From the NCBI GenBank assembly GCA_014382445.1, contig JACNJS010000023.1, positions 104,040-168,039 of the forward strand: a stretch of DNA of 64,000 bases, in the 5' to 3' direction. Positions within the stretch are counted from its first letter, which is position 1. Every line of letters begins with the position of its first letter. Of the stretch, positions 17,916 to 27,808 are shown piece after piece. The position numbers were made by a program, and so were the translations under genes. The DNA is from Bacteroidota bacterium (GTDB lineage Bacteria > Bacteroidota > Bacteroidia > Bacteroidales > F082). The notes under the pieces were generated by a model. That model worked only from the letters and a program-made list of their open reading frames with translations. It was not told the origin of the DNA and did not search any database.

Positions 17916-19553
17916 CTACATCATACCCTGCATTCCGCCTCCCATTGGTGGCATTTGGGGCATGCCAGCTTTTTCATCTTTATGCTCCGAAAGAACACAT
18001 TCGGTGGTTAGCAACATACCGGAAATAGAAGCTGCATTTTCGAGGGCAACGCGTGTTACCTTGGTTGGGTCAACAATACCTACTTTAATAAGGTTTTCAT
18101 ATACCTCTGTTCTGGCGTTAAAACCAAAGTCACCCTTACCTTCTTTTACTTTGTTTGCAACAACCGAACCTTCCAGCCCTGCGTTTTCAACAATTTGACG
18201 AAGTGGTTCTTCAATAGCTCTTTTAACTATGGCGATACCTGTATTTTCGTCTTCATTATCACCTTTAAGTTTATCAAGAGCAGGAATTGCACGAATAAAA
18301 GCAACACCACCGCCAGGGACAATACCTTCTTCAATTGCAGCACGTGTTGCATTTAAAGCATCGTCGCAACGGTCTTTCTTTTCTTTCATTTCAACTTCGC
18401 TGGCAGCACCTACATAAATAACGGCAACACCGCCGGCTAATTTTGCAAGTCGTTCCTGTAGTTTTTCTTTGTCGTAATCAGAAGTTGTGGTTTCAATTTG
18501 TGATCTTATCTGTTTAACACGGGCATCGATATTTGCTTTATCTCCTTTACCGCTAACGATAGTTGTATTTTCTTTATTGATAGTAATTTTTTCAGCTTCA
18601 CCAAGCATTTCGAGTGTAGCATCTTCAAGCTTATACCCTTTTTCTTCTGAGATTACTGTACCGCCTGTAAGTATTGCAATATCTTCCAACATTTCTTTTC
18701 TTCTGTCGCCAAAGCCGGGAGACTTAACGGCAACAACTTTTAATGAACCACGTAACCTGTTAACAACCAGAGTTGCTAATGCTTCGCTTTCAACATCTTC
18801 AGCAATAATTACCAGTGCTCTACCAGTTTGAGCTGCTTTTTCAAGAATAGGAAGCATGTCTTTCATTACCGATACCTTCTTATCATAAATAAGGATATAG
18901 GGACTTTCGTAAACGGTTTCCATTTTTTCGGTGTCGGTTACAAAGTAAGGTGAGATATAACCGCGGTCGAACTGCATTCCTTCAACAACATCAACGTAAG
19001 TATCAATACCTTTTGCTTCTTCGATAGTAATAACGCCTTCTTTTTTTACCTTGCTCATTGCTTCAGCAATAAGTTTACCGATAAGTTGATCATTATTTGC
19101 TGAAATAGAAGCAATCTGTTCGATTTTTTCATTGCTGTCGCCAACCTCCTCAGATTGAGCTTTTAACGACTCAACAACTGCTTTTACAGCTTTATCAATA
19201 CCTCTTTTCAGGTCCATTGGGTTTGCACCTGCGGTTACATTTTTCAAACCGGTTGCATATATGCTTTGAGCAAGAATGGTAGCAGTTGTTGTACCATCAC
19301 CCGCGATATCATTTGTTTTTGATGCCACTTCTTTAACCATCTGGGCACCCATATTTTCAACTGGATCAGCTAATTCAATTTCCTTGGCTACAGTAACTCC
19401 GTCTTTTGTTACCAGAGGAGCGCCGTAAGATTTTTCGATAAGTACGTTTCGTCCTTTTGGGCCTAAAGTTATTTTAACAGCATTAGTTAATGCATCAACT
19501 CCTCTTTTAATACCATCTCTGGCTTCATTACTAAATAATATGTCTTTTGCCAT
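17916..19553 (-). CDS. groL: Chaperonin GroEL (Hsp60)
   Basis: A 545-residue group I chaperonin forming the double-ring ATP-driven folding chamber with GroES. N-terminal [36 protein letters not shown], the nucleotide-site [12 protein letters not shown] (about 86-97), and the C-terminal Gly-Met tail ([11 protein letters not shown]) are all as expected. It follows groES after 42 bases in a two-gene operon and is closed by a hairpin terminator. Confidence 0.98.
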   Translation of the reverse strand: MAKDILFSNEARDGIKRGVDALTNAVKITLGPKGRNVLIEKSYGAPLVTKDGVTVAKEIELADPVENMGAQMVKEVASKTNDIAGDGTTTATILAQSIYATGLKNVTAGANPMDLKRGIDKAVKAVVESLKAQSEEVGDSNEKIEQIASISANNDQLIGKLIAEAMSKVKKEGVITIEEAKGIDTYVDVVEGMQFDRGYISPYFVTDTEKMETVYESPYILIYDKKVSVMKDMLPILEKAAQTGRALVIIAEDVESEALATLVVNRLRGSLKVVAVKSPGFGDRRKEMLEDIAILTGGTVISEEKGYKLEDATLEMLGEAEKITINKENTTIVSGKGDKANIDARVKQIRSQIETTTSDYDKEKLQERLAKLAGGVAVIYVGAASEVEMKEKKDRCDDALNATRAAIEEGIVPGGGVAFIRAIPALDKLKGDNEDENTGIAIVKRAIEEPLRQIVENAGLEGSVVANKVKEGKGDFGFNARTEVYENLIKVGIVDPTKVTRVALENAASISGMLLTTECVLSEHKDEKAGMPQMPPMGGGMQGMM

Positions 19554-19595
19554 TGTCTTAAATTTTACTTATTAATTTATTTATTTGCTTCTTAA

Positions 19596-19874
19596 TTAAA
19601 TTACAGCTAGTATATCTTCCACTTTCATGATTAGATAATCCTTGCCATCAATCTCAATTTCGGTTCCGGCATATTTACCGTATAAGATTTTGTCACCAAC
19701 TTTAAGGGTAACAGGATTTTCTTTATCAGCTTTGGGTACTGCCACAACTGTTCCCTGATTTGGTTTTTCCTTTGCCGTGTCAGGTATAATTATTCCTGAA
19801 GCGGTTTTCTCTTCTGCCTTTGCAGGCTCTACCACTACTCTTTCGCCAAGTGGTCTGATGTTTAATTTTCCCAT
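19596..19874 (-). CDS. groS: Co-chaperonin GroES
   Basis: A 92-residue Hsp10 subunit, the heptameric lid of GroEL. IRPLGERVVVEPAKAEEKTASGI contains the mobile loop, and GDKILYGKYAGTEIEIDGKDYLIM the C-terminal roof strands. Only about 65 bases separate its ATG from the secG terminator. I see no CIRCE element (TTAGCACTC inverted repeat) there, so HrcA-type control is not supported by sequence. A TTTGGCAC stretch at 19937-19930 on the minus strand could be part of the promoter. Confidence 0.97.
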   Translation of the reverse strand: MGKLNIRPLGERVVVEPAKAEEKTASGIIIPDTAKEKPNQGTVVAVPKADKENPVTLKVGDKILYGKYAGTEIEIDGKDYLIMKVEDILAVI

Positions 19875-19940
19875 GTGTATTTCTATTTTAATTAACTTAG
19901 ATTATCTCATGTCATAATCTGTGCCAAACTAAATGGCAAA

Positions 19941-19999
19941 AAAAAATGTCAGAATGTAACATCCCTCCGGCTGGTGGGTATGACATTCTGACATTTTTT
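19941..19999. terminator. Long perfect hairpin between secG and groES
   Basis: Two 17-base arms, AAAAAATGTCAGAATGT at 19941-19957 and its exact reverse complement at 19983-19999, flank a 25-base loop that itself can pair (CATCCC with GGGTATG). Poly-A at the left and poly-T at the right make it a bidirectional-looking terminator. It would end the secG transcript just upstream of groES. Confidence 0.75.
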
Positions 20000-20019
20000 A
20001 ATTTTTTTAAACCTAAAGT

Positions 20020-20364
20020 CTATTCTTCCTGAACTTCCTCTTGAGGTGGTGGAGCCTGAAAATCGATAGGTGCAGTGTTATTCATTCCATCTACCTTATC
20101 CATAATCTCTGATTGCTGAGCACCAACTACAACGTAATCTCTTGGTATAACCATTGTTACAGTAAGACTGAGTATCAATAAAACTATTGCCAAACTCCAT
20201 GATGCTTTTTCAAGAAAGTCAGCAGTTTGTCTTACGCCCATAAATTGCGACCCGGCTCCGGTTAAGTTTGCGGCAAGACCACCGCCTTTTGGATTTTGTA
20301 CCAACACAATCAATCCCAACAGTACGCTTACTGCTAATATAAGTACAGAAATAAAAATATACAT
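20020..20364 (-). CDS. secG: Preprotein translocase subunit SecG
   Basis: A 114-residue membrane protein of the SecYEG translocon. Two hydrophobic helices (about 3-22 and 55-76) flank the conserved cytoplasmic loop VQNPKGGGLAANLTGAGSQF. The C-terminal tail is longer than in E. coli and rich in Gln, Pro and Glu (PPPQEEVQEE), as commonly seen in this phylum. It follows the TPR gene after 11 bases and ends the five-gene unit with a strong hairpin. Confidence 0.93.
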   Translation of the reverse strand: MYIFISVLILAVSVLLGLIVLVQNPKGGGLAANLTGAGSQFMGVRQTADFLEKASWSLAIVLLILSLTVTMVIPRDYVVVGAQQSEIMDKVDGMNNTAPIDFQAPPPQEEVQEE

Positions 20365-20375
20365 TGTTCTATTAT

Positions 20376-21140
20376 TTATGATTCAAGTTCTTTTTCAGCC
20401 TTTTTAATAAGGGCTGCAAAGTAAATACTTTTTTCTGGAAATTTCAAACTTAATTTCTGATAAATTTTAATGGCTTTTTGAAGGTGTCCCTGATCATATA
20501 ATATGTTAGCAAGTGTCTCGCTTACAATATTTTCATTGTCAACCACACTTTCCTTGGCCTTGTTAACAGGGTCGAAGAATTGTGTTTTGGGGCGGCTTAT
20601 GGAGGGTTCTTTTTGAATAAATTCATCTATTAATTCATTTTTTGCTTTAACAGATTTAGATGCTTTTTTGGTTCCTGATTTATTTTTCAGTTTGAGCTCA
20701 TTTTCAACCTCAAGTTCATGTATATGACGATTGATAATATTTTTCACTTCGGCAAAAGATGTGGCTTCATTCTCAACTTTAATTTTAGGTTCTTCAGTTT
20801 TTGGCTTAATCTCAGAATCGGTTTTCGTTTTTTCTTCTGTTTTTTGTTTTGATTCATTTTGTTTGTCAACATCATCATCTGGTAAAAACACTTTAATATT
20901 TTCAGTATTTTGCCTTTCGATATGTTTTCTCAGTAAACCTCTGTTACTTACATACACAGCTGTGGTTTTAAGTTCAGAATCATATCTTACATTCTTTTCT
21001 TTGAAAAGATTTACTGTAAGCAAAATACGCGCCGATTGGCAATATGGGAACTCGCCTATCAAGCCGTTTAGGTCTGTCACCGATTCAGCATTTAGCTTCT
21101 CCGGATGCTGCAAATATTCAATAAACTCATCCTTATTCAT
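20376..21140 (-). CDS. TPR-containing protein of the lptE-secG cluster
   Basis: A 254-residue protein with no signal peptide. The N-terminal about 70 residues (MNKDEFIEYLQHPEKL, then LNGLIGEFPYCQSARILL) look like a helical domain. The middle (about 95-185) is highly charged, Lys/Glu-rich and probably disordered. The C-terminal segment ETLANILYDQGHLQKAIKIY and following residues form a single TPR-like helix pair. A protein of this layout is usual between lptE and secG in Bacteroidota; its function is unknown to me. It lies 7 bases after lptE. Confidence 0.8.
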   Translation of the reverse strand: MNKDEFIEYLQHPEKLNAESVTDLNGLIGEFPYCQSARILLTVNLFKEKNVRYDSELKTTAVYVSNRGLLRKHIERQNTENIKVFLPDDDVDKQNESKQKTEEKTKTDSEIKPKTEEPKIKVENEATSFAEVKNIINRHIHELEVENELKLKNKSGTKKASKSVKAKNELIDEFIQKEPSISRPKTQFFDPVNKAKESVVDNENIVSETLANILYDQGHLQKAIKIYQKLSLKFPEKSIYFAALIKKAEKELES

Positions 21141-21147
21141 ATGCGTT

Positions 21148-21672
21148 TTACCAATTTATTACTGCTTTATCGAAAATATCCTGTGCCAGGTTTGTACTTA
21201 ACTCATCAATTAACTGCCCAATTATAGTGTTTAGGTTTAATGTGGATTCGTAATCGTAAAACTGAGTAAATTTTTTTTCAAAATCTTTATCAGGTTCAAA
21301 TTTGTTAGTAAACCTCGCATTAATTACAATTGTAAGTCGGTTTTGTGCAGCTGTTTGGTCGGCCTGGATAGCTACCGGTGTAATTTTATATTCTACTATT
21401 TCGCCTTCGATTGCAAGGTCGCCATTACGTTCAACCATCTCGAGATTTGTTTGGCCGGTAAACTGATCTCTAAGAATATTAGTAAAAATAGGACTCAAAG
21501 TAGGCTCGATGAGTAATGCTCGATTGGGGAAAAATTGAACTGAAACCGTATGAGCCTCGGGTGGAATTGAAGCCCCTGTAAAAGAATAAATACCACATGA
21601 CGACAACACTACGCTAACAATTGCCATAAGTAAAAATTGTTTGGAAATAATATGCCACCGTAATTTATTCAT
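21148..21672 (-). CDS. lptE: LPS assembly lipoprotein LptE
   Basis: A 174-residue outer-membrane lipoprotein that plugs the LptD barrel during LPS insertion. The lipobox is V-L-S-S-C26, followed by GIYSFTGASIPPEAHTVSVQ, the characteristic start of Bacteroidota LptE. It continues with NRALLIEPTLSPIFTNILRD and ends with a helical DIFDKAVINW. Its ATG abuts the stop of the sigma-54 regulator gene, so the two are translationally coupled. Its membrane partner LptF/G is encoded at about 1.7 kb. Confidence 0.9.
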   Translation of the reverse strand: MNKLRWHIISKQFLLMAIVSVVLSSCGIYSFTGASIPPEAHTVSVQFFPNRALLIEPTLSPIFTNILRDQFTGQTNLEMVERNGDLAIEGEIVEYKITPVAIQADQTAAQNRLTIVINARFTNKFEPDKDFEKKFTQFYDYESTLNLNTIIGQLIDELSTNLAQDIFDKAVINW

Positions 21673-22917
21673 TTATTTAATTTTATATTCTTTGATCTTC
21701 CTGTATAAAGTACGTTCGGATATCCCAAGTTCATTAGCTGCATTTTTGCGTTTACCGCGATGCTTTTGTAATGCCATTTGAATCATTTCCCTTTCCTTAT
21801 CCTGTAAAGATAAAGATTCTTCAATCACTTCCGACTGATCAAAATCTTCTTCTTCCTGCCCTTCCGATAAGCGAGTATCATCTTCACGAGTAGTAATTTT
21901 AACAGTATGGTCAGTCTTGGGGTCAGGAACCAACAAATCACTACCAAAATCATTCACCAATAACGCTTTTGTTTGCTCAATATTTGCATGGTAATCACTT
22001 TTTTCTATAATATCAAGAACGATCTTTTTAAGCTCGGTCATATCCTTCTTCATATCAAAAAGTACTTTATAAAGCAACTCCCTCTCCGAAATTTTGTCTT
22101 CTTCTTTTTTATACAATACCGGCAAATCCGAAGTTATCCCGATTGGAATATATTTCCTTAAAGTAACCGAATCAATATCTTTTTCCGTTTCAATTATTGA
22201 TATTTGCTCTGTTATATTCTTTAGCTGACGAATATTTCCCGGCCAGTAAAAGTTTTTTAATACCTGTACAGCAGCATCTGTTAGCCCCAAAGGAGGCATC
22301 CTGTATTTTTCAGCAAAATCCGTTGCAAATTTTCGAAATATCAGATAAATATCATCCTTGCGGTCGCGTAAAGGGGGAATTAAAACAGGGATCGTGTTTA
22401 ACCTGTAATATAAGTCCTGCCTAAATTTACCTTTTTCAATTGCAATTGGAAGATTTACATTGCTTGCAGCGACAACACGAACATTAGTCTTAATAACTTT
22501 GGAAGAGCCTACTTTAAAAAATTCGCCTGTTTCGAGGACCCTAAGTAACCTAACCTGGGTTGAAAGTGGCAATTCGGCTACTTCATCTAAAAATATTGTT
22601 CCGCCATCAGCTACTTCAAAATAACCCTTCCTGGCTTCATGTGCACCCGTAAATGAACCCTTTTCGTGGCCAAAAAGCTCTGAATCGATCGTCCCCTCTG
22701 GAATCGCTCCACAGTTAACAGCAATATAGTGGCCGTGTTTTCTTGAACTCGACTGATGGATAATCTTAGGAAACACCTCCTTACCAGTTCCACTTTCGCC
22801 GGTTATAAGCACAGTAAGATCAGTTGGTGCTACCTGAATAGCAACATCAATAGCACGATTGAGTAACGGTGAGTTACCGATTATTCCAAATCTTTGTTTA
22901 ATTGATTGTAAATCCAT
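21673..22917 (-). CDS. Sigma-54-dependent transcriptional activator, no receiver domain
   Basis: A 414-residue bacterial enhancer-binding protein that remodels sigma-54 RNA polymerase. The AAA+ domain starts almost at the N-terminus. Walker A is GESGTGKE at 40-47, the sigma-54 contact loop is GSFTGA at 87-92 (Ser for the usual Ala), and Walker B is GGTIFLDE at 105-112. A linker of about 130 residues follows, acidic at the end, and then a C-terminal Fis-type helix-turn-helix (NAANELGISERTLYRKI). With no receiver or sensor domain, activity is probably set by expression or a partner. It leads the lptE-TPR-secG unit, a neighbourhood conserved in Bacteroidota. Confidence 0.92.
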   Translation of the reverse strand: MDLQSIKQRFGIIGNSPLLNRAIDVAIQVAPTDLTVLITGESGTGKEVFPKIIHQSSSRKHGHYIAVNCGAIPEGTIDSELFGHEKGSFTGAHEARKGYFEVADGGTIFLDEVAELPLSTQVRLLRVLETGEFFKVGSSKVIKTNVRVVAASNVNLPIAIEKGKFRQDLYYRLNTIPVLIPPLRDRKDDIYLIFRKFATDFAEKYRMPPLGLTDAAVQVLKNFYWPGNIRQLKNITEQISIIETEKDIDSVTLRKYIPIGITSDLPVLYKKEEDKISERELLYKVLFDMKKDMTELKKIVLDIIEKSDYHANIEQTKALLVNDFGSDLLVPDPKTDHTVKITTREDDTRLSEGQEEEDFDQSEVIEESLSLQDKEREMIQMALQKHRGKRKNAANELGISERTLYRKIKEYKIK

Positions 22918-22974
22918 CAGTTGATCTGAAAATATTTGGTATAAAATTAATCAAATTCTCTGTATAAATTCAAA

Positions 22975-25434
22975 TTACCTCAATTGGGCGTTAAACTGCT
23001 GCTCATACGCCCTGAGAATTTTATTCATGGTACTATCTATTACTTTGTCAGTTAAGGTTTTGCTCTCATCCTGAAGTATAAACGACAGGGCATATGATTT
23101 CTTACCCTCTTTGATATTTGAACCTTTATAGATATCAAAAATGTCAACATTCTTCAATAATTTACGCTCAGTTTTCAGTGCAACATCTTTCAAGTCACTA
23201 AATCTGGTAATATTATCAAGCACCAATGATAAGTCGCGTTTAACAGCCGGGAACTTTGGAACCTGCCTAAACATAATATCTTTAGATGTTGAATATTTAA
23301 TAAGCTTCGTCCAGTTAATATCAGCATAAAAAACATCCTGACCTATATCAAACTTTTTCAGCAAGTTTGTACTTATTAAACCAATTTCTGCCAATAATTC
23401 ATCATTAATCATATATTGTAAAGAGTATGCATATGAATCTGATTCTGATTCTTTTAGGGAAAGCTTGCTTTTTTCAATCCCCAGTTTTGTGAAAACACTA
23501 TTAACTAAACCTGAAACAAAGTAAAAGTTCACATTTTCATCGGGTGAATTCCACTGCTTTACTGAGGCTTTTCCAGTGGCCAAAATCATAAGATGATCCT
23601 CCTCTAAATAATTCTTAATTCCATCAGCTTTTTCAAACTTATCATTCCTACTATATACACTGCCAAACTCAAACAACTTTAAGTTAGGTGATTTTCTGTT
23701 TAAATTATAGGAAACAGTTTCCAGCCCTCCATATAACAATGTAGGACGAAGAATATTTAAATCTTTACTTAGAGGATTTAATAAGTTTACAATTTCATCA
23801 GATCTAATGTCATTGTTTATTTCAGTGTGGTCAGCTTTAGTTAAGGAGTTATTCATTATTTCCAACATTCCCTGTCCGGCAAGATAATCAGCTATTGTAT
23901 TTTGTATCTTCTCCAAATCAGGTACAGGTCGGGCACTAATTGACGAGTTGAGTTTTCCTGAAATCTCAATATTGTTATACCCGTAAATACGAAGAATTTC
24001 TTCAACTATATCCACTTCGCGTGTTACATCAACTTTGTAAGTAGGAATTGATAGTTTTAACGTTTCGTCGTTTTCTTCTGTAACTATAATTTCCAAATCC
24101 GCAAGAATCTTCTTGATTACATCTCTGCTAATCGCTTTTCCTATTAATCTGTCAACACGTTTTAAATCAACATCAACAAACAAGGAGTTAACAGGCTTAG
24201 AATACACATCCTTTATTTCGGATGAAATGCTGCCGCCAGCTATTTCCTTTATCAGGATTGCTGCACGTTTTAAAGCATATATAGTTATATTCGGGTCGGC
24301 ACCTCTTTCAAACCTAAAAGAAGCATCGGATTGAAGACCATGGCGCTTAGCAGTTTTTCTAATGTGTTTGGGGTCGAAATAAGCACTTTCAAGAAAAATG
24401 TTGACAGTTTCACTAGTAACACCTGACTCTGTACCACCAAAAACACCAGCGATACACATTCCATTTTCATTGTGGCAAATCATTAGGTCGTTAGCATCAA
24501 GCTTCCTTTCAATACTATCAAGAGTAGTAAAAGGAGTATTATGTTCAGTTTTTCTTATAACTACCTTACTACCCTTTATCATGTCAGCATCAAATGCATG
24601 TAAAGGTTGCCCTGTTTCATGTAATACATAGTTTGTAATATCAACAATATTGTTAATGGGCCTTACACCTATGGAGTTTAGTTTAATTTTCAACCAATCA
24701 GGTGACTCAGCTACTTTTATTCCTGAAATACTAATACCTGAATATCTGGGACAAGCTTCAATATCTTCAACAATAACATCAATATCCAGATTAGTATTAT
24801 CTATTGTAAAATCATCAACCGCAGGTAAACTTAGTGAATACTTTCGGGTATTAAAAAGTTGATTAAGACCAGCAACTAAATCGCGGGCTGTTCCGATATG
24901 AGAAGTTGCATCGCTACGATTGGGGGTTAATCCTATTTCAAAAATATAATCATCTTCAACATCGAAATAATCAGCCGCTTTAAGGCCAACCTCAGCGTTA
25001 TTGGCCAACACCATAATGCCTTCGTGAGAAATTCCGAGTCCAAGTTCATCTTCTGCGCATATCATTCCTTCACTTACTTCGCCTCTAATATTTGCTTTCT
25101 TAATTTTGAAAGACTCATCACCATAATACAATGCTGTTCCAACGGTAGCCACAACTACTTTTTGTCCTGCAGTTACATTAGGAGCGCCGCAAACAATAGG
25201 GAGTAACCTATCCCCCCCAACATTAACCGTTGTCAGGCTTAGCTTGTCGGCATTTGGATGAGGGATACAAGTGATAACTTCGCCTATAACAATTCCTTCT
25301 AACCCCCCCTTAACCGACTGGAACTTTTCCAATCCTTCAACTTCAAGGCCAATATCGGTAAGTATTGTAGAAATCCTTTCGGGTTCAATATCAATGTTAG
25401 CATATTGCTTAAGCCAGTTATATGAAATCTTCAT
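22975..25434 (-). CDS. pheT: Phenylalanine-tRNA ligase beta subunit
   Basis: An 819-residue subunit of the alpha2-beta2 enzyme that charges tRNA-Phe. In order: N-terminal MKISYNWLKQYANI, an EMAPII-like tRNA-binding domain (about 40-155, with CGAPNV), the B3/B4 editing domain (about 215-400, with FDADMIKGSKVVIR), B5 (about 410-480), the catalytic-like core, and the C-terminal FDX-ACB anticodon domain with PKFPAVKRDLSLV. The frame extends 10 codons upstream to a TTG, but ATG 25434 gives the family N-terminus. The partner pheS is not in the window. Confidence 0.96.
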   Translation of the reverse strand: MKISYNWLKQYANIDIEPERISTILTDIGLEVEGLEKFQSVKGGLEGIVIGEVITCIPHPNADKLSLTTVNVGGDRLLPIVCGAPNVTAGQKVVVATVGTALYYGDESFKIKKANIRGEVSEGMICAEDELGLGISHEGIMVLANNAEVGLKAADYFDVEDDYIFEIGLTPNRSDATSHIGTARDLVAGLNQLFNTRKYSLSLPAVDDFTIDNTNLDIDVIVEDIEACPRYSGISISGIKVAESPDWLKIKLNSIGVRPINNIVDITNYVLHETGQPLHAFDADMIKGSKVVIRKTEHNTPFTTLDSIERKLDANDLMICHNENGMCIAGVFGGTESGVTSETVNIFLESAYFDPKHIRKTAKRHGLQSDASFRFERGADPNITIYALKRAAILIKEIAGGSISSEIKDVYSKPVNSLFVDVDLKRVDRLIGKAISRDVIKKILADLEIIVTEENDETLKLSIPTYKVDVTREVDIVEEILRIYGYNNIEISGKLNSSISARPVPDLEKIQNTIADYLAGQGMLEIMNNSLTKADHTEINNDIRSDEIVNLLNPLSKDLNILRPTLLYGGLETVSYNLNRKSPNLKLFEFGSVYSRNDKFEKADGIKNYLEEDHLMILATGKASVKQWNSPDENVNFYFVSGLVNSVFTKLGIEKSKLSLKESESDSYAYSLQYMINDELLAEIGLISTNLLKKFDIGQDVFYADINWTKLIKYSTSKDIMFRQVPKFPAVKRDLSLVLDNITRFSDLKDVALKTERKLLKNVDIFDIYKGSNIKEGKKSYALSFILQDESKTLTDKVIDSTMNKILRAYEQQFNAQLR

Positions 25435-25613
25435 TGTAAAAGCAGTTTTTCCAGTAATTTGCAAAAGTAAGGATATTTGCGGAAGACGGGAAAGGTATTG
25501 GTAATGAAAATTTGATTGGTAAAGTTTATGATGATCAAAGTCACTCCTCAGTTATGTCATATGCATGACGCATAAAGCCAGTTGTGTTTTAAGCACACGG
25601 AATAGAAGTGACC

Positions 25614-27719
25614 CTAAGAAATCCTTCCCCAGTTTTGTTTTCCTTTTTTAATTTGTTCTATCTGTCTGTTCAGCAGTATGTTTTCCGAAGATACAAGTTT
25701 TGGGTCATGCGACAAGATTTTGTCGGCAAGATTTCTTGTTTGAGATATAAGTTCAGTATCATGAACCAGATTGGCGATTTTGAAGTTGAGAACACCTGAT
25801 TGCTGAGTGCCCTGCAAATCACCCGGGCCTCTTAAGTTAAGGTCTGCTTCAGCAATTTTAAAGCCATCAGTGGTTTCAACCATTATTTCAAGTCGTTTAC
25901 GACCTTCGTTGGACACTTTATTTCCCGACATTAAAATACAATATGACTGATCAGCTCCACGGCCAACCCTTCCTCTTAACTGATGCAACTGCGATAATCC
26001 GAAACGCTCGGCATTTTCAATGATCATTACTGATGCATTTGAAACATCAACACCCACCTCTATAACTGTTGTAGAAACCATAATATCTGTCTTTCCTTCC
26101 ACAAACCTCTGCATCTCAAATTCCTTATCTTCGGTTTTCATGCGACCATGAAGCACACTTACCTGATACTCTGGCATAGGAAAATCATGCAGCATGTTTT
26201 CATAGCCGTCCATCAGGTTTTTAAGGTCCATTTTTTCCGACTCACTTATCAAAGGATAAACTATATAGATTTGCCTTCCTTGTTTAATCTGTTCACGCAT
26301 AAAGCCCAGAACACGTAATCGGCTCTTTTCAAAAAAATGTATTGTTTTTACGGGTTTTCTTCCCGGGGGTAACTCATCAATAATTGATATATCGAGATTA
26401 CCATAAACAGTCATTGCAAGGGTACGCGGAATAGGAGTAGCAGTCATAACAAGCACATGAGGGAGTAACTTGTTTTTGCTCCACAACTTTGCGCGCTGCG
26501 CCACACCAAAACGATGCTGCTCATCAATTACTACAAAACCCAGGTTATTAAACTTCACTGTGTCTTCAATAACTGCATGAGTTCCTATCAACAAGTGTAA
26601 AGTACCATCTGATAAACTTTGATGTATACTGGTTCGTTTTTTCTTTTTTGTTGAACCTGTTAATAGCTCAACCTGAATATTCATGTTACGCAACATGTTT
26701 TTAATACTATTGTAATGCTGGTTGGCCAATATTTCAGTAGGGGCCATAATACACGACTGACAATCGTTATCCATGGACAGTAGCATGCACATCAAGGCAA
26801 CAAGAGTTTTGCCACTCCCAACATCACCCTGAAGGAGGCGGTTCATCTGATAACCATTTCGCATATCCGCCCTTATTTCCTTAATTACTCGTTTTTGGGC
26901 TCCTGTTAAATCAAATGGTAGTTTATTGTTATAGAAATCATTAAAAGTAGTGCCCACAGTCTCAAACACGTGTCCTTTAATTTTTCTGCTTAACGAGTTT
27001 TTTTGCTGTAGTAACTGTAATTGCACTAACAACAGCTCTTCGAATTTCAAACGCTCTCTGGCTCTGGAAATAATTTCAGAGTTAACAGGAAAATGAATAT
27101 TAATTAATGCTTTTTCTCTGGCAAGGAGGTTAAATTTTGAAATTAAATATTCAGGCAATGTTTCATCAATCCTGTTTAATCCCTGGTTCAGTAATTCTTT
27201 TATGAGTTTACTTATTCCCCGTGTTCCAAAGCCAGTATTTTTTAATTTTTCTGTGGAACTATATATGCCTTCTAATCGCTGGCCACTCACACGAAAGGAT
27301 TCATCATTATAATCTTCAATCTCGGGATGAACAAAATTAAAGCGATTTTTAAATACTGATGGTTTGCCAAAGATGATATACTTTTGTGATGTGTTAAATC
27401 GATTTGCTACCCATTGAAGCCCTCGAAACCAGACTAAACCAATGCTTCCGGAATCGTCAGTAAATGTTGCTGTTATATATCGGGTACGTTTATCCCCAAC
27501 TTTTACAAGGTTTGATACATGGCCCACTAATTGAAAATACGTAGTGTCGGAAACAACATCAGATACTTTATAAATTTTACTCTTGTCAACGTAACGAAAC
27601 GGGAAATAATTTAGCAGGTCATCAAAAACGACTATGCCTAATTCCTTTTTCAGAATTTCGGCTTTTTTTGGACCTACGCCTTTAAGATAATTAATGTTGC
27701 TTTCGAAAAAACTATTCAT
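25614..27719 (-). CDS. recG: ATP-dependent DNA helicase RecG
   Basis: A 701-residue superfamily 2 helicase that reverses stalled forks and processes branched DNA. The N-terminal wedge/OB domain spans about 60-160. Helicase motifs are visible: Walker A LLQGDVGSGKT (near 290), DEQHRFGVAQRAKL (DEQH box), the TATPIPRTLA motif, VGVDVSNASVMIIENAERFG, and QLRGRVGRG. The length fits bacterial RecG. The space between it and pheT (25435-25613) holds no supported gene. Its own 5' side faces the gldN terminator. Confidence 0.96.
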   Translation of the reverse strand: MNSFFESNINYLKGVGPKKAEILKKELGIVVFDDLLNYFPFRYVDKSKIYKVSDVVSDTTYFQLVGHVSNLVKVGDKRTRYITATFTDDSGSIGLVWFRGLQWVANRFNTSQKYIIFGKPSVFKNRFNFVHPEIEDYNDESFRVSGQRLEGIYSSTEKLKNTGFGTRGISKLIKELLNQGLNRIDETLPEYLISKFNLLAREKALINIHFPVNSEIISRARERLKFEELLLVQLQLLQQKNSLSRKIKGHVFETVGTTFNDFYNNKLPFDLTGAQKRVIKEIRADMRNGYQMNRLLQGDVGSGKTLVALMCMLLSMDNDCQSCIMAPTEILANQHYNSIKNMLRNMNIQVELLTGSTKKKKRTSIHQSLSDGTLHLLIGTHAVIEDTVKFNNLGFVVIDEQHRFGVAQRAKLWSKNKLLPHVLVMTATPIPRTLAMTVYGNLDISIIDELPPGRKPVKTIHFFEKSRLRVLGFMREQIKQGRQIYIVYPLISESEKMDLKNLMDGYENMLHDFPMPEYQVSVLHGRMKTEDKEFEMQRFVEGKTDIMVSTTVIEVGVDVSNASVMIIENAERFGLSQLHQLRGRVGRGADQSYCILMSGNKVSNEGRKRLEIMVETTDGFKIAEADLNLRGPGDLQGTQQSGVLNFKIANLVHDTELISQTRNLADKILSHDPKLVSSENILLNRQIEQIKKGKQNWGRIS

Positions 27720-27760
27720 AAGTTATAAATCACTTCACAAAATTAACCTGATTTATATAA

Positions 27761-27790
27761 ATAAAAAAACCTCCCATTTCTGAGAGGTTT
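27761..27790 (-). terminator. Terminator of the gldK-N operon
   Basis: On the minus strand AAACCTC and GAGGTTT flank an 8- to 10-base loop and are followed by a T-run. It lies 19 bases past the gldN stop. Confidence 0.75.
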
Positions 27791-27808
27791 ACTACCTTGA
27801 AGGAACGA

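Noticed and set aside
17962..18831. Open frames on the plus strand across groEL
   Set aside because: They are antisense shadows of a highly conserved gene and encode Ser/Ile-rich text without motifs.
19875..19940. CIRCE heat-shock operator before groES
   Set aside because: The TTAGCACTC inverted repeat is not present in this interval.
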